A stretch of 64,000 nucleotides of DNA from assembly GCA_025890175.1 (NCBI GenBank), contig JANPYM010000002.1, forward strand, positions 1,041,976 through 1,105,975, written 5' to 3'. Source of the stretch: Ciborinia camelliae (taxonomy: Eukaryota > Ascomycota > Leotiomycetes > Helotiales > Sclerotiniaceae). Numbering within the stretch: the stretch's first letter is position 1; each line of letters starts with the position of its first letter. Below the pieces are notes generated by a model that worked only from the letters and a program-made list of their open reading frames with translations, ran no database searches and was not told where the DNA came from. A program made the position numbers and the translations under genes. Shown here in pieces: positions 24,402 to 38,577 of the stretch.

Positions 24402-26325
24402 TAGATGGGAGTGGATGAGATGAAGTGGTGGAATGAGGTTAGAAGTATATGGGATAGATGACGAGAGAGCTGGCATGATTTAATGATGGCGAGGTGGTTT
24501 GCTTGCTAACTTGCTAACTTTGGAATGAGAATGATGAGGTGTATGTATGAACATGAAATGGAAATGAAAATGGTGGGATGTTAATGAGGGGGATATGTTA
24601 AAGAAAGGAAGAGTAGGAGGATCATTGATACCCAGATATGTATATGAAAATGAAATTCAAAAGATTTTTCTTGGTAGTTCTTTGTGGGTGTACTTGTCTT
24701 TGATTTGCTGTGAAATAACCATAGTAATGAATTCAAATAAAATGAATTGCATGGAAATGGGTTAAGCGGAATTGAATTATGTCTGGGTGAATTAATCGAA
24801 GCGACTTGCAAAGTGAATTGTGACTGTGACTGTGAAGGGAAGTGAATATAGCGAGTGTATCAACGAGTTACTGGGCTTGAACTTTCGCTTTGCATTTGAA
24901 CGGATGAAAGAAAAGAAGAGATCATTTTACATCGTTGCTTACTTACAGCGATTCCTTTTCTCCAATCTCTTTGGTAAAGTCCCTAAGGGTAAGTAGGCAT
25001 ATAGGAGGTAGGCAGGAAGGGTAGACCCATCGAGGCGAGCACAACATCACAATCACAGGGCTGGCTGACTACAATACCAGAGTGATAATTTTAGTATATG
25101 CTCATCATTTTTTACGGCCATGAGTGCAGTGTTGGGTCTTATATCAGTGTGATATTCAACCTAATGCTATGCCATGAACAAATGGGTTGAAAGAGAGTAA
25201 AATTTCTGGGGAAAGGGAATTTGATGCGTGCGGTTAGATTGGATTGGATTAGTAGATTGGATTAGAGGTGTATAATGAAGTGAAGTATAGTTAGGTGAAT
25301 TTAAGTTGTTAAAGGAGAGGAGAGATTATCGGAGAATAAGGAGGTCACTTACTAGGTTACCTTACTTTATCACTTGGTGGGAGTTTCTTGCTCGCATGCG
25401 GAGATAAGTTGCTAGCGCCTCCTTTATATTGGAATCATGATGTGATGCCAGAACGAGAAGTGACTCGCCATTTCCCTTTTTGAGCTTAACTACCTACCTA
25501 CCTACTGTACCGCCAAGTTGCAAAGAACGGAATTTGAAATCATTCAGATTTTAGGAGATGAGACTTGGTGATTTGATGAGTTTGGTGAGTGTTTGATTTT
25601 GTGTTTGCAGCTTGGAAAGAAAGAGGAGATGAGATTACTGCGGTAGAAATCGGGAAATCGGGAAGGGAAATCTTTGCTTCTTCCTGTTTATACCAAATAA
25701 AACGTGGAAGTTTCTTCTTCGTAACTTAAGCTGGGATTGGGACTATCATGGGCCGATTTGTATGCTCTCTGTATGCCAGTGGTGAAAGTGTAGGTTTTCT
25801 TTAGGTGTTTGTTATAATTATGTGAATACCTAGTTATATGATTTATATCTGGCTGAATATGTATGCACGATGTTTGGATGGAGTAAAAAACTATTTCTAT
25901 CTATGATAGATATTGCTAGTGCATATATTTTGAGATGTTCGAGGAAATGATTTTTTATTACTCAGCATGATGAATATTGGATGGGAATAAACTACAGTGT
26001 AGTATATCCATGAGTTGATAGTTCTCGTTTATGGTGAGGCGATCGATAATGGGGATTGTGTCTGGGGATTGAGAATCAGGGAATAGTAGGAGTAGTAGGA
26101 TTTTTTAGATTATATTTAGGTTTTGGAATCGGAGAATGGATCTAGCATTATTCGAGATAGATCTTTCATTTCTGTCACCTTTAGCCAAGGACGCAAATGT
26201 TAATATAGGTAGTTGTGAATGCAATTGCTGACATTAAGCATTATCTTAATAGTATTATTTTTTTACACATAGTACATGCAGGCACTAACTCAAACTCGCT
26301 TTCCTACTCTGCGATGATCGATAAT
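24402..26325. other. Convergent spacer transporter / aspartic protease
   Basis: About 1.9 kb between two facing 3' ends. It contains TACCTACCTACC near 25490-25505 and many short GAG- and GGA-rich stretches. No gene, RNA or element is supported. Confidence 0.45.
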
Positions 26326-27597
26326 CTATGCCGATGCATATTGAGAATCATATTCCTCCTTGAGTCTTCCAAATCCGACCTTGGGCTGATAATCCGCAAC
26401 CGTGGTAGCACCAAAATCAAAGATCGAATAGTAGCGGCGCAAGAAATGAGAACCGAGAAGAGCAAAACTACTGCCACCGCTGTTATCAACAGGAGGCATA
26501 CATTGTTCGCCCTCTCTGACGAACTCGTCGCCGCGGATCGTGAAGGTCAAGTCCTTGGACGTGTCGTCGCTCTCACCAAATGTGAACGAGAGAGCCCAGG
26601 ACGCATTCAAGTGCTTACATTCGAAGACTTCGAGACCGGTTTGCAACTTGGTAACGTTCCAGCCGAGGTTGAAGTAGACGGCATCGATGATGCCGCTTGG
26701 AACTGAGATGCGTCCAGCTCCTGTGTCGAAGACGGCGGTTCCCACACCGTACATGTCCCATGTCGTGTTGGATTGAGGATACGAACCAGCTGGGTCATTG
26801 GTCGTTGGGGCTTTGCCGTTGTGCACGGTGACGGTGGAATTCGCGTCACGGGTGGCTAGCACGTTGACGGAGCGTAGAGGTGCCCGCCATACCTGGTATG
26901 GACTCTCCTTACGTAATGGGACGTAAGCTACATCTCCATCTACGTAGAGGTCCTCGTGACTGGCGCCAATGCTCAAGACACCGCCCGTGGGACCATCGGT
27001 GTAATTTTTCCCATAGTAGAGAGCGAAACGAGGAGCATCCAATTGATCCTTCCAAAGGAGTGTCTCGACCAAAGTGCTAGTATTGGCCTCCGCAATTGAC
27101 GAGAAGGCGAGGCCGAGTAACCCATCGGCTGTGATGAAGCGCCAAGTAGTTTCGTTCACAGCGAGGAAAGTCTGGTCCCAATCGAGGGTAGAGTTCTTGC
27201 TAGAGAATTGATCCTGGAACGCGAAGCCAGCCGTAACATCACCATCAATATACAGGATGCTCGAAGGTTTATCTAGATCGACCGAAGTAGATGATTCCAC
27301 CGGATTGTATCGAGTTCGATTAAATCCGCTGGCGTTAATACATGTAGTATCCGTGCAATTGATACCTGTTACCCATGAAGTCGCGGATCCGGTATCAAAC
27401 ATCAACCTGTATGGTTTTGAAGGAGAGCCAATATCAAAATATACAGAGGACTAAAAGCAGGTCTAAGTTAGTCTCCGTCATCTTAGTTTTCAGGCATTAG
27501 TAGCGAAACATACGTAGCTATTTTGAAGATAAACTGGCAACTCAAGCACACTAGCTGAAGCAGCCGCCGCCAAGGCGAGTAGAGTGAAGGTACTCAT
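26326..27597 (-). CDS. Secreted pepsin-like aspartic protease
   Basis: Two exons, 27597-27514 and 27450-26326, encode 402 residues. The 63-bp intron (GTATGT donor, TTTTAG acceptor) lies in phase 0. The first exon provides a hydrophobic signal peptide (MSTFTLLALAAAASASVLEL). There is no long propeptide: VYFDIGSPSKPYRLMFDTGS, with the first catalytic Asp at about residue 47, follows almost at once. The second catalytic motif is AVFDTGAGRISV (Asp about 270). The C-terminal part has SSFALLGSHFLRRYYSIFDF, the usual strand arrangement before the end. Many N-x-S/T sequons suggest secretion and N-glycosylation. I see no GPI-type hydrophobic tail. The family is A1; the near absence of a prosegment separates it from classical pepsinogens and fits the fungal group with short leaders. 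Substrate unknown. Confidence 0.94.
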
Positions 27598-29343
27598 GTT
27601 ATTAGAACTTTGTATATAGATCTAAAGGAACAAGTGAATGCTAGATTGCTATATTGCAAAATTAGAATTCGAAAATGGACGTGGCTGCGACTGCTTTTAT
27701 CTTGTGATTAATACGAGTTATAAATGACCTTCAAAGAGCCGTGGGGCAGAGACATGCATGGGCAAATACGACCTCAATTTGCTACCTATTAATAATAACC
27801 TACTCAAGTAGTGTACCGGCAAACGCAAAGACCCCTCAAATACCCCTTAGGTAGCTCAATGTCGATCAAAGTTAGCACTTCTCCAGTTTTTAACAATCTC
27901 AGAGGTATTGATATTTTCGAATTTTATATAAATTTACATAACAATGGATTCAAGTTCACTGAACATTCAAGACTTTCAGTCAAGGAAGCCAACTCATCAA
28001 GAAAACAAGATTTAAGCAAACCCAAGAAGCTAAGAAGTTGATACAAACCAAAATAGTAAAGGATTTAGCAAAGAAAGAAACTAGTTACCGGATACCCTTG
28101 ATGACTAGGTATGACTAAAGGGATATAGTCAAATTTTAGAGAAAGCTTTGAATGGTTTTGCTTGAGATTATACTAAACTTTGAGTTACTCATTTTTATAA
28201 TTTTACTAAGATAGTAACAAGTTTTAATGAGATTTAGGTTATTTTATCAATACTAATATTGAAAATCACTTAAAATGAACGTAAGAAATACCTTCGATAA
28301 CTCATCAAAAACACTTCCAGGCTAACTATCTCTGAAGAAGGTCAAGCGCCTCCTAATCAGGTTCAGATCCCATTGAGACCCTTCCCCACTTTCAAGTTTC
28401 ACAGGCACTGACTGCTATTAGAGATAGCTAGCTCATTTCTTTGCCAAATCCCTCTAATACGAAGCTATGGACGAAGCTATGGCAAGAATACATAGCTTGA
28501 ATCACTACTCTTCCAAGGAAGTTCCAAGCAAATTCCAAGGTCCAAGTTCCATCCATAAAAATTAAGTGGATGAGGTCTCCATTTCTTAAACAGGAGTTTA
28601 AAGTCCTGGGATTCGCATGCAGAATACCTATTTAGGTAAGATCAATGCAATGTGCCGATCAATGACACGTGGAATCGGGATGATCTTCAGTTTCGAGTCA
28701 GAAAAGCATATTGAATTCTTGGTCAAATATATATATATATATTATACGGAGTACACCAAGGAAATCTAGAGTGGACTCCCAACCCCAAGACCACCCAGCT
28801 ACGACTTCGCAGCTATAGGTGAACATCACTTATAAGCATGTAAACGTGCAAACATGTAAACACTATTTTATAATGCATGGAATTATGGCTTGGCTATTGT
28901 AGAACTTCGTCTCGTTCGTTCATTGAGAGGAATTTGACCAAGTTGGAAGGGGTAAATGAATCAATGGATTTTGCATTAGCTGGTGAAAATCTTTGGCAAT
29001 GATTTCATAAGTACCGGTATCGGCTATGGGATCTTACATTATGATTCCCTTTATCAAATTCCCATCATTTCGTAAACCATTTCCCAATTCCCCCTTTCTT
29101 CTCCCCTTTCCCATCCCAATACCGTCTTATTTAACTCAGCCCGAGTTTCTACTCAAACCTATTCAACCTAGTTTTGGTGTTTAAATTAAGGTTATTGTAA
29201 CTGCCGGCTATATAACGGAATGTATGATTGGAATAATCGACAAAGTGGATCTCGGTCCGAAATCCCCGATTTAGCGAGGAGAGCTAGGCCTAATAGGGTT
29301 TAAATGAAACCCCCCTCACGCCCCAGCTCGCGACCATATCCCC
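27598..29343. other. Spacer aspartic protease / NAD kinase
   Basis: About 1.7 kb, AT-rich between roughly 27860 and 28300, with a (TA)n run near 28727-28742. No gene is supported. Confidence 0.45.
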
Positions 29344-31257
29344 CTATCCTGACGAGCTCCACTCCTTATAGCCCTTCTGCCTCTGCCTCGTGTTCCATCC
29401 CAATTTCGCACTGATACTATTAACCCAATCTTCGCTCCTCCTACCCTGAGGCATCACATTAGCAAACGGATAGCGACTCGCACTAATCGTCACATAATCG
29501 CCCGGATGCAATTGCACCCTCTCTCTCCCATCAAAACTTGCCCAGCTACTTGTTCTTGCATCGTAGGGGACGCCTAGACGGAGTACAATAGTATCTGGGA
29601 GGATAATGGGGCGGAAAGAGAGCGTATGCGCGCAGATGGCGGATACGAGGATGACGGGGTTTTCGGGATGGCAGAGGGAACCACCAGCGGCGAGATTGTA
29701 CGCTGTGGAGCCTGTGGGTGTGGCGACGCAGACACCATCTGCTTGGACTGAGGTGAAGTGTTCGTCGTCGCCGAATATTTCGATCGAGGACATTGCTTGG
29801 GTGTGCAAGTTAATTTCTGATGAATATGTACGTGAATGTGGTGATGTGATATCTACTTACTGGGATTTGGTCCTCGATCAACTACGATGTCGTTCAGAAT
29901 CTCATATGTGCCATCTGGTCGATGGGTTCTCTCATCTTCCTTTTCCTCACCCACCAGCTCCTCTACTAGGTCTCTCATGGGACTCGACTCATCACCCTTC
30001 TCCCCATTTTCAACTGCCTTAATTTTTCCCGTCTGGCTTCTCATTACTGTGCCCTCGAATCTCAATCTGAGACTAATGGTAACTCCATCTCGAAATGCAG
30101 TGGTTAACTGTTTCTCAAAGTCTCCAAAATCGAACTTGGTGAGGAATCCTAGACTTCCCAGGGCGAAACTTAGGACCGGAGGTACGATTCTTTGGAATAG
30201 CCAGCTTGCGTAAAGAACCGTCCCATCACCTCCCAGCGTAACGATAAAATCAAATGTATGCGGCCTTGTTCTGCACATATTCGATGACCAGTATCTCAAC
30301 CTCTTATGTTTATCGCCATTGACCTGACCCTCTTCGCTCTTTTCCAACTCATCCAGCAATCCCTGCGCATCAAACTTCTTGCTATCCCGTAGATTTTCCT
30401 CGACCCAGACCGTATATCTAACCAGTCTTTCCGGACTCAAAAGCCATCTGGTAACCTCCCTCGTATTTGCAATCAAGCTCTCATCATGCGCCTTCGTAAG
30501 GATAAAAACCGTCTTCACCTTCAACTTCAACCTAATACTCCCCAACCTCTTACTCAATTCCCTCACCCCCCAAGCCATATCCGAAAGCTGTTTCTTTGTA
30601 AGAAGTCGACTATGTGTCGCATTCACCTCACCAGTTTGTAATTGCACCTTCCCACTCTCCCCGTCATCAATCGCTTGCATCGCATCTTTCGCTTTGATAT
30701 TATCTCTCCAACAAGTCTCATCAACCTGGCCACAAGTTTCCTCTTCTTCATCGTGGTTATGCGCCTTTGGATCGACCAATTTATCTTCTTTTTCATCAGC
30801 TCCATCGGTAGCACTCGCAATCCTGCGCGAAGCCAAAGTTTCTGCTATTCCCTCCAATCCACTATTTGATGCCCTCCCACTTTTCCGTTGACTCTCCAGT
30901 AATGCATGCACATAGCATTCTGTATTTTTTCTTCGCTGGAAGGTCGCTGCGGGGGTATCTGCTGTTACGAGGGATGATTTCCTACGGTGTGCATTTTGAG
31001 CATCGAAAACTACCTGTAGGAAGAAGGTATTTCGTAAGCTTGGATGAATCTCGCAGATGAGAAAAAGATGGGTAAACTTACCTCCAGTGCATGTTGATAT
31101 TCGGAATCACTTGCGCTCGAGTGACCCTGAATATGTTAGTTAATACCGAATGAATGTTGAGCTCGCGAGCTCTCCATTGTTGTGGGCATACTTCATCATG
31201 AGCATCGAATTGATCCCTAATAGGAAGAGAAATCTTTCGTGGTGCAGAATTGGCCAT
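29344..31257 (-). CDS. NAD kinase (Utr1/Pos5 family)
   Basis: Four exons, 31257-31192, 31126-31082, 31013-29861 and 29795-29344, encode 571 residues. The introns are 65, 68 and 65 bp with GTATGC or GTAAGT donors and clean acceptors. The N-terminal ~190 residues are disordered and charged. The kinase domain holds the diagnostic FIVTLGGDGTVLYASWLF, then LGSLGFLTKFDF, NDIVVDRGPNP joined across the last intron to TMSSIEIFGDDEHF, and GVCVATPTGSTAYNLAAGGS; the second lobe ends with PGDYVTISASRYPF. These residues bind ATP and NAD and catalyse 2'-phosphorylation of NAD to NADP. No mitochondrial presequence is evident, so a cytosolic Utr1-type enzyme is more likely than Pos5. The first two exons are small (22 and 15 codons). 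It faces the 9.8-kb desert on its 5' side. Confidence 0.94.
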
Positions 31258-32162
31258 TTTGTTTGATATTTATTATATTGTGGAATTGAATTGTAAACAA
31301 TGAATCGAATCTCAGACCTCATGTGTACAATACAAATTAGTAGGTAGGTAGCTAGAAGATTAATTTGGGGCTTCTAAAAGCTACCCCTCATACCTACCTA
31401 TAGTAGTTGAGTTTTAGGAATGTAAGAATTCAGAGGTTCTCATCCCATTTGAAATTCTCTACTCGTATAGCAAAATTCCACTGGCGGCTTTTTCTTCCAC
31501 AGATTTTGATTCTCTCATTCGTAGGTACCGTAATCATAGGTATCATTTCTTTGATCGTTTGCATTCATGAAAATGGATGTTTCAACAAAATGCGATGTCA
31601 TTGATTTGGTACAGGTACGGTACGGGTACGGGTACGTTGACCTAAGTAAGCACTTTGGTATTTCAGATCATCGTTGATTATTTGTCATCATCAAGTCATC
31701 TATCAGATGAATAGATACCCAACCCACATTACTACCTTATCGATAAGGAAGGAAAGGAATTCAAGAATAATTCATTGGATGTCATAACTTCCTACTATTT
31801 ATGTATACTACTACCGTACCTATCTATCTATATCTATGCCTCATCAATACATGAATGCAATCAAGGCCGGGGAGACGAATTATACCTAGGTACGGAGTAA
31901 GGTATATTAATATCCATGCGTGTAACCCCTATTTTCATATCAGTGAGTGAGTGTATCATCCGTCCCTCCCTTCCATTATTCCACAGTTCTCCCTCTCTCC
32001 AGCCGAATACGTATCTTCAATAAAGAAGACAATGCAAAGGATGCAAACGACGCAGCATTGCAGTCCAGTATTGCAGCATGTATTGCAGCACTGCGGTACG
32101 TAGATGGATGATACGATGACTGTATCGACCGTCCATCACATACATCAATCATCATCCCGAGT

Positions 32163-32194
32163 GCATACATACATTCATACATACATACATACAT
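32163..32194. repeat. CATA tetranucleotide microsatellite
   Basis: An interrupted run of CATA units. It reads as ATGTATG on the other strand. Confidence 0.8.
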
Positions 32195-32404
32195 ATGAAA
32201 ATGGAAGGAGATCCCACATTGAAACCTCGAAGGATGATAATGATCAAATTAGGTTGAATTATCACCTACTCCGTTCGGAATCCAATACAGGACCTTCCTT
32301 CATACTTCATACATACTGTATCGGCTTCAGACCCGTATTCTAAACCATGAAATCTTGTTACCGTTATGTACTCCGGTGTTGTGAGCTTGTATAAGTACCT
32401 AGTA

Positions 32405-32428
32405 TGTGTGTGTGTGTGTGTGTGTGTG
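32405..32428. repeat. (TG)12 microsatellite
   Basis: An uninterrupted dinucleotide run of about twelve TG units, flanked by GTAT and GAGT. Confidence 0.9.
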
Positions 32429-35400
32429 GAGTTGGACCTTGCATTTACGATATATGGATCTGGGTGCATTCATTTATTTTAGAAGCAAGCATGATTGAAA
32501 GCACGTAAGCACGTTATTCATCCCCCTTCCACACCTCGGCTCAAGCTCCTTATGACTGACTGTACGGGTACGAAGAGAGATTCTCATGATCTCGTGCCTT
32601 GCTAGTTTTTCCCCTGGCCCTGACCCTGAGGTATCATTTTTCTAGTCCAGTACCAACCAACCAAACCTGGAACCTTTTTCGAGCCTACACCGATGATAGC
32701 CCAAATGCGCCCGCAAATGAATCTTAGGATGCGGATGCGTTGTACAACACCAATGGTCCAAGTTGTCTAACACCCATCCTTTGACTCTCTCACCAACCGA
32801 AAGAATGGAGAGAGCAAGAAATGGGTGGGCACTGGTGGCAACCCACTTACGACTCTACAGACTCTACGAGACAAATCTAATTCCTTTCTTCCTGGATCGT
32901 GCAGTAGATTGGATAACTGGAAACGTCGTGTCATGTTATGCCATGCCGTCCATTCCATGCCATGCTATCCTATGCCATACATACCTTCCTTCTTTACAGT
33001 AGTAAGACCCCAAACCCACGCTGTAACTTGTAAGGTGGGTGAGATGATCATTGATCACTCTCGGTGAGAACGAAACCTTCCCTCCACCTCCCACTGCCCA
33101 GTCACTCCAATCCGGTCACTTAAGCATACAGTACAGAGTACGAAAAACGTAAGGATCCCGCCTGCTTGCCTGCCTGCTCCCCTTCAGAATGACATCGTGA
33201 CATTCCAGTGCTTTCAGCATCCAGCCATATTATATTTTACCCGAAGCTCGGAACACATCAGCATAGCATCTCCGAATGCGCATCTTCTCATATTCGTTGT
33301 AACTTTTCGCGCCCCCATGCTCCATCTATTTTGCAGGGCGCCATGCCTCACCATCCATCATTCAATCAATATGACCATGAATCCCGTTCCAACTTCCAAA
33401 GCAGAATATAAGAGGCTATACAAGCTGCAGATACGTCGTGAGAACCATGCCTGTCACCAGGGCCATAGCCGTTCATCCGATGTTGATTTTCATTTCAACT
33501 GTTACAGCACGTCGGATTTCGAACTTTGAATACATTATGGCATGTCCACCCGTGTTTACCAAACTCGAACCCGGAAAGAATGAATCAATACACACGCATT
33601 TGCGTACGTGGATGTGGCTGAGTGATATTTGGTAAATTGTGGTCTGCTTACCGTACAGATATTATAGAAATCTCACAGTGCGTCTCAATAATTGCCTCGC
33701 CAGCCTGCCTGGAGCCCGCTTGGCTGGGGGGAAAAAACCTCACTCATCAAAATTCAACAGACATGAATTACGATTCACGAACCGCAAGCTCAATACAGTC
33801 AGTAGTCAAGTCAATGCTTGTGATGATCCACCAGGTTACCAATAATGCCTACCGGACATGATATGTATTTGCTAGTTCGAATAACACGGGGGGTTTTTTT
33901 CATATGCGATTCGAATACGATATTCCCGTCCATCTGATCTTGAAGTTTTGGCCTCCACAGACACCCACCAAGTGACTATTAGCTATAGTATATTAGTGAC
34001 TTATTAACCTAAGAACGCTTCGTATTTGGACTATCAATCTGTCACATCTGTCACACCATACGCTTGCTCCAGCTCCCCGAGTGAGGCTCATACAATAGAT
34101 GCTTGGATGCTAAGGTTAATTTCTCATCCATCAGAGAAGAAAGTTACTCGAAATTAGCAGCAAAGATTTGATATATCGATGAGCTGTGCGCCTCCCTCTG
34201 GTCTCTGATACATCCCCTCCCACGTTGCCCTACTTTGCCGTGAATGTTCAAAGCGGAAACGCCGATTACAATAATATGATTCCTTCTTTGAAGAGTCTCC
34301 TGAGTCTCGAGTTTGGATTTTGATCCGGGTAATAAAGTAAGGTTCACCAGGTCTCACCGAGGTTTCCCTTTGGGTTGCACGATGTGCAATTTTTGATCCT
34401 TGGGGTTGGTAGATCTTACAAGTAATGAACAGAGTTTTGATGATGGATGTAGAATGCTAGATGTATATATTAATGGCGATACAAGTGAACACCAGGGGCT
34501 CAGCCTGAGTCTGCATTATCGATAGCAAGGAAACAACATTATCGGTATATCATCCTTCCAGGGGTATGTATCGATTTTGTTAGTTGTATCCATCCAGATT
34601 CAAGATTTCCAGTCTAGATCCGCCCAACCCTAGACAAACCAGTCACCAAAAGCTCCTAATATTCCTGAATGAATCTCCGATATGTATGCCAAGACATGGT
34701 TCGTTCGTTGTAACTTGTTGGTAAATAAGCATGATCAATTCAAAATGTACCACCCACCAGGCAGGGCCACCTCTGTTTTTGGGCGCGTACTCCGCTCGCT
34801 CGACGCTGATTCCTGATAGATTCAAGCGTGGAGCAGCGTGGAGCGTACGAATTCAAGACATTTTCAGCTGTAGATGTTCAAGTAGAACCTGGATATGCAA
34901 ACAACGGTCGGATGCAGCACACCGGCATTAATTGGAGACGATAAAGTACCTGGTATCAACCATGGATAAGGATGTCCGATGAGGGGAGGAGATACGGAGA
35001 AAAAAAAAGCGATGAACAATCACCCCTGTTTGGACTATTTTTGCGTTTTCTCTTCATATGTATATGTGAAATATGATATAATAATAGGGAGGGAGATACA
35101 AGGCGTATAAGGCTTATTTAGAAACGGTTGAGTTGTCCGGAAATGTGGATGGATGGATGAATGTCACACCAATCAAACTTGACTATTTTGAAAAACTTCG
35201 GTGATGAGATTGATAATTCTCGCCTGTAATTAGGTATTTTATTGGCCAAGGATTGAATCGTAGAAGGTTTTATTTATTAATATGTAAACGCCCGGAGGAT
35301 GATCTAGATCTAGAAGAGAAGGCTCGAAAGCTATCGAAATCTAACTGTTCAAGTCTCAGTCAAGAATACGAAAACCAAAGCCCTCTCTCCTTCTCATTCA

Positions 35401-37564
35401 ATGGCCCGACGCCGTAAATACAAATCATCATCGTGTTTCTCTTTGACCACCCTTTCCCATCCGTATGTAGGTATTGAACCGTACTGCACCGTCAGCCATA
35501 CGTTCCACAAGCCTTTTTTCATTTACCCTAAATCTCATCACGTCGGCTTCTCTCTAGTAGATTGCCTATCAAGTGGGCACAAGTAAATTTGATGTGACAC
35601 GATGGGTAGGGAGCTCCAAGTCCAAACACATCATCCATCCCAAAGCCAGTCACCGTCACCGTCATGACTTGGCTTGGCTTGCCCTGTTTTTCACCTTGGT
35701 TACGAAGTTACTGTATGGATGCTTCGCCCGTCCTGATCCATAGGAAGGACTTTGGACCAGAATAGGATGCAAGCGTCTGCAACGGCGCGAAATTCGGAAA
35801 CATCCAAGGGAGCTGCAATAATAAAGATCGGCTGGCACCACCTGCATCGGCGGACGAGGATACCTGGATATGAATGTATGCTGGAATTGAAGGTTTCAAA
35901 TGCTCGCATGAGGGTATGATGGACATAGCGTAAATTGATGCAACTATTGTAATTTGTGTCTACCTAAGAGTGGAGGTGGGCTGCAACTTGCAAACTTGCA
36001 ACTTACGAGGTGATAAAAGTTTTTGGATTTGGTTCTTGCCGAGCCTAACACAATAATAGACGGGATCGGATCAAATAGATGGCTGATCAGCATGAGATGA
36101 TATTCGAGTAATGTAATGCTCATAATGCTCGTTCAGAAGCTTTCGGCTTTAGGTTAATTTAGAGTACAGTACCCGTCTTACTAACCTGTCATGATTGATG
36201 GAACGCCACCTATTGGCAATTGCACATCATAGATAGATACAGCCTCCAAATGATACGCTACGCTTAGTTTGGTCGAATCGAAATTGAAGCAAAGGCGTGT
36301 TACTACTCCGTATGCTATGTGGACGGTTGGCCAGCAAATCCAGTAATGCAGCGATCCTGAAAAATTCCATGCCTCATTAATTCGCAAGGGATCCGTTCCT
36401 TTTCAGCAATCCGAGCTTATACCCGCCGCCTGTCTTCAGGCAAAGTGGGTGTCACTGAAGGTGCAGCCCCTTGCAAATAGAAAACCGAAAAGGAAGGCCG
36501 GTCCCAGCCTTGTCGACCGGGATGAAAAGTTTCTGTCTCTGACGAGCATAATAATTTTCTTTTTCTTCTGAATGGCTGATTTTGATTGAACGATGCGAAG
36601 CGAGGGGAGGGATGTTGATGCACACTGTGCTATGATGTCTCGAGAGCGTTTAAAGGTCTAAAATAAGTTTGGTAAAGTAGTCGGACCCTTGCTTGCGCAA
36701 GAATGGAATGGTGGTGTGTGTTCCCATGAAAAAGGCAATTGTATGCTTCTAGATCCTAGATTCTGTCATCTCCATCCATCCCCATCCTTGGAATCCCTTC
36801 CCTTTGATCATTGATCAATGATGATATGAAATTCGTGTGGGCCGTGGCACAGGTAAGAGAAATACGATCGACAATTAACAAGGGCTGAAATCTCAAAGAG
36901 GGGAAAAGCAAGGGGAAACTGTGGGAATTGTAAACAGTAACACATGGGTAAGATCTACTTTAGCAACTAGCAGCTAGCGATTAGTCTTTTAGTCCTTGAT
37001 CTTTTCATCGAATAGGATAATGTCGGCTCCTTTGCGAGGTGTTGTTTTTACGCGTCATTAGGCTTAGCATTATAGATACTGCAGGAGTTAGAACTTAGGG
37101 ATTGATTCATATCGCACTAGCTCTTTCTTGCAATATAAGTTTCCAAGGGCCCGGCTCATACCTATGCTGGTATGCTGGGATTATTGCGGGGTGGTTGTAC
37201 AAACACTTACAGAAAGAATGTCCGGCTATAGCCCCTTATGGTTTAGATAGTCAAGAAATCAATAAAAAAGAAAAGTCATCTACTTACTATACGGAGGAGT
37301 AATTGTTGACTTGTTCAATGTTGAGTCCACATGGCACGAATGCAGGTTGTTGTAATAGGTGGTAGGCTGCTGGTAAGTTGTAATAGACAATAGTTATTCT
37401 CGCCGGTTTCTCGGCATGAGGAATCAGGATCGATGGGATTTGAATTTGATCGAGGCAATAATCAGTTCATATGAAATTGAGTTGAATTCCATGTTTCGTT
37501 CCGGCTCTCCATGGACCAAATTAAAAATCCGAATCGGTTTCAGCGCCCGCCCGATATGAGTGAG

Positions 37565-37634
37565 ATGTTGTAACTTGTAGGTTGTAAACTTGTAACTTGT
37601 AGGTTGTAAACTTGTAACTTGTAACTTGTAAATT
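37565..37634. repeat. Tandem array of AACTTGTA-type units
   Basis: Alternating copies of TGTAACTTGTAGGT and TGTAAACT, with the core AACTTGTA repeated at least five times. A compound tandem repeat with slightly variable spacing in the desert. Confidence 0.8.
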
Positions 37635-38170
37635 GCTTTTGCTTTTTCAACATCATGCTCCCCCCTCTCCCCCCTTGCGAAACATCCTTGGGTTCTTCGT
37701 ACAATTCGATTCGCTATTACGAAGCGTATGTACCGTATCTCTTGTCGGATATCGAACAATCCACATCTTGGCAGCTTGACTTTGAAGAATCTTAGAACTC
37801 TGAACTTAGAACCCTTCGAACCTTAAAAGCTCGGACGACGAGAGAGTGGAGAGTAGATTCAATGGATTGAGTGGAGGGTGGAGAGCTATACCCGTATTCT
37901 GACTACTAGGTAGGTAGTGCGTACTAGCTATTTGCTACTCGAAGGCTACTCAAAACAACAAAACAAGGATAATTTAATTAATATTGAGACAACAACACAA
38001 CCTTGGAATTTTCAAAGCGCCTTCTAAGTTCTTAGCGTCTTCGAAGACAAAGCCTCAATCTTGAATCGAGAACTCAACTCAGGGCCCCTCTGACCATGCA
38101 AGCCATGCCATGCCCATGCCAACATGGGTCCAAATTTGAAAACGTTTTTTTCTTCTTTTTCTTTTTTTTC

Positions 38171-38206
38171 AATAATAATAATAATAACAATATTATTATT
38201 ATTATT
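38171..38206. repeat. AT-rich perfect inverted repeat (AATAAT...ATTATT)
   Basis: Six AAT/ATA units on the left are mirrored by TAT/ATT units on the right around a central ACA. The whole can fold into one AT hairpin of about 16 bp per arm. Confidence 0.8.
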
Positions 38207-38514
38207 CCATCTATCTGCCCTTTAAAGTTTCCGTCAAAATCGAAACCCTTGGGGAAAAAAAACCATGGCCTCTAGCCTATGGGTCACGCTTATCATTTAT
38301 GGCTGCTTCAATGATCTGCCTCCCATATGCCGGTCTTAGTTATTATTGCGCATGCATGCAATTTGTGCTTGTGCTTGTGCTTCTGCTTTTGCTTCTGCTT
38401 GTGCATCTTGCTTACACTTCGCCGCGGGTTCATGCTCAATCAATGAAAAGTTGCTGAATCTGCTCATAATGATTGCTTTGCCTTTTGGCTGCTGATTAGG
38501 CCTCGATATGCATG

Positions 38515-38577
38515 GTGTGTGGGTGTGTGGTATGAGTATGTGGGTGTGTGGTATGAGTATGTGTGTATGTGTGTATG
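38515..38577. repeat. GTGTGGTATGAGTATG compound repeat
   Basis: Two copies of a GTGGGTGTGTGGTATGAGTAT unit of about 21 bp, followed by GTGTGTATGTGTGTATG. A simple compound repeat. Confidence 0.7.
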
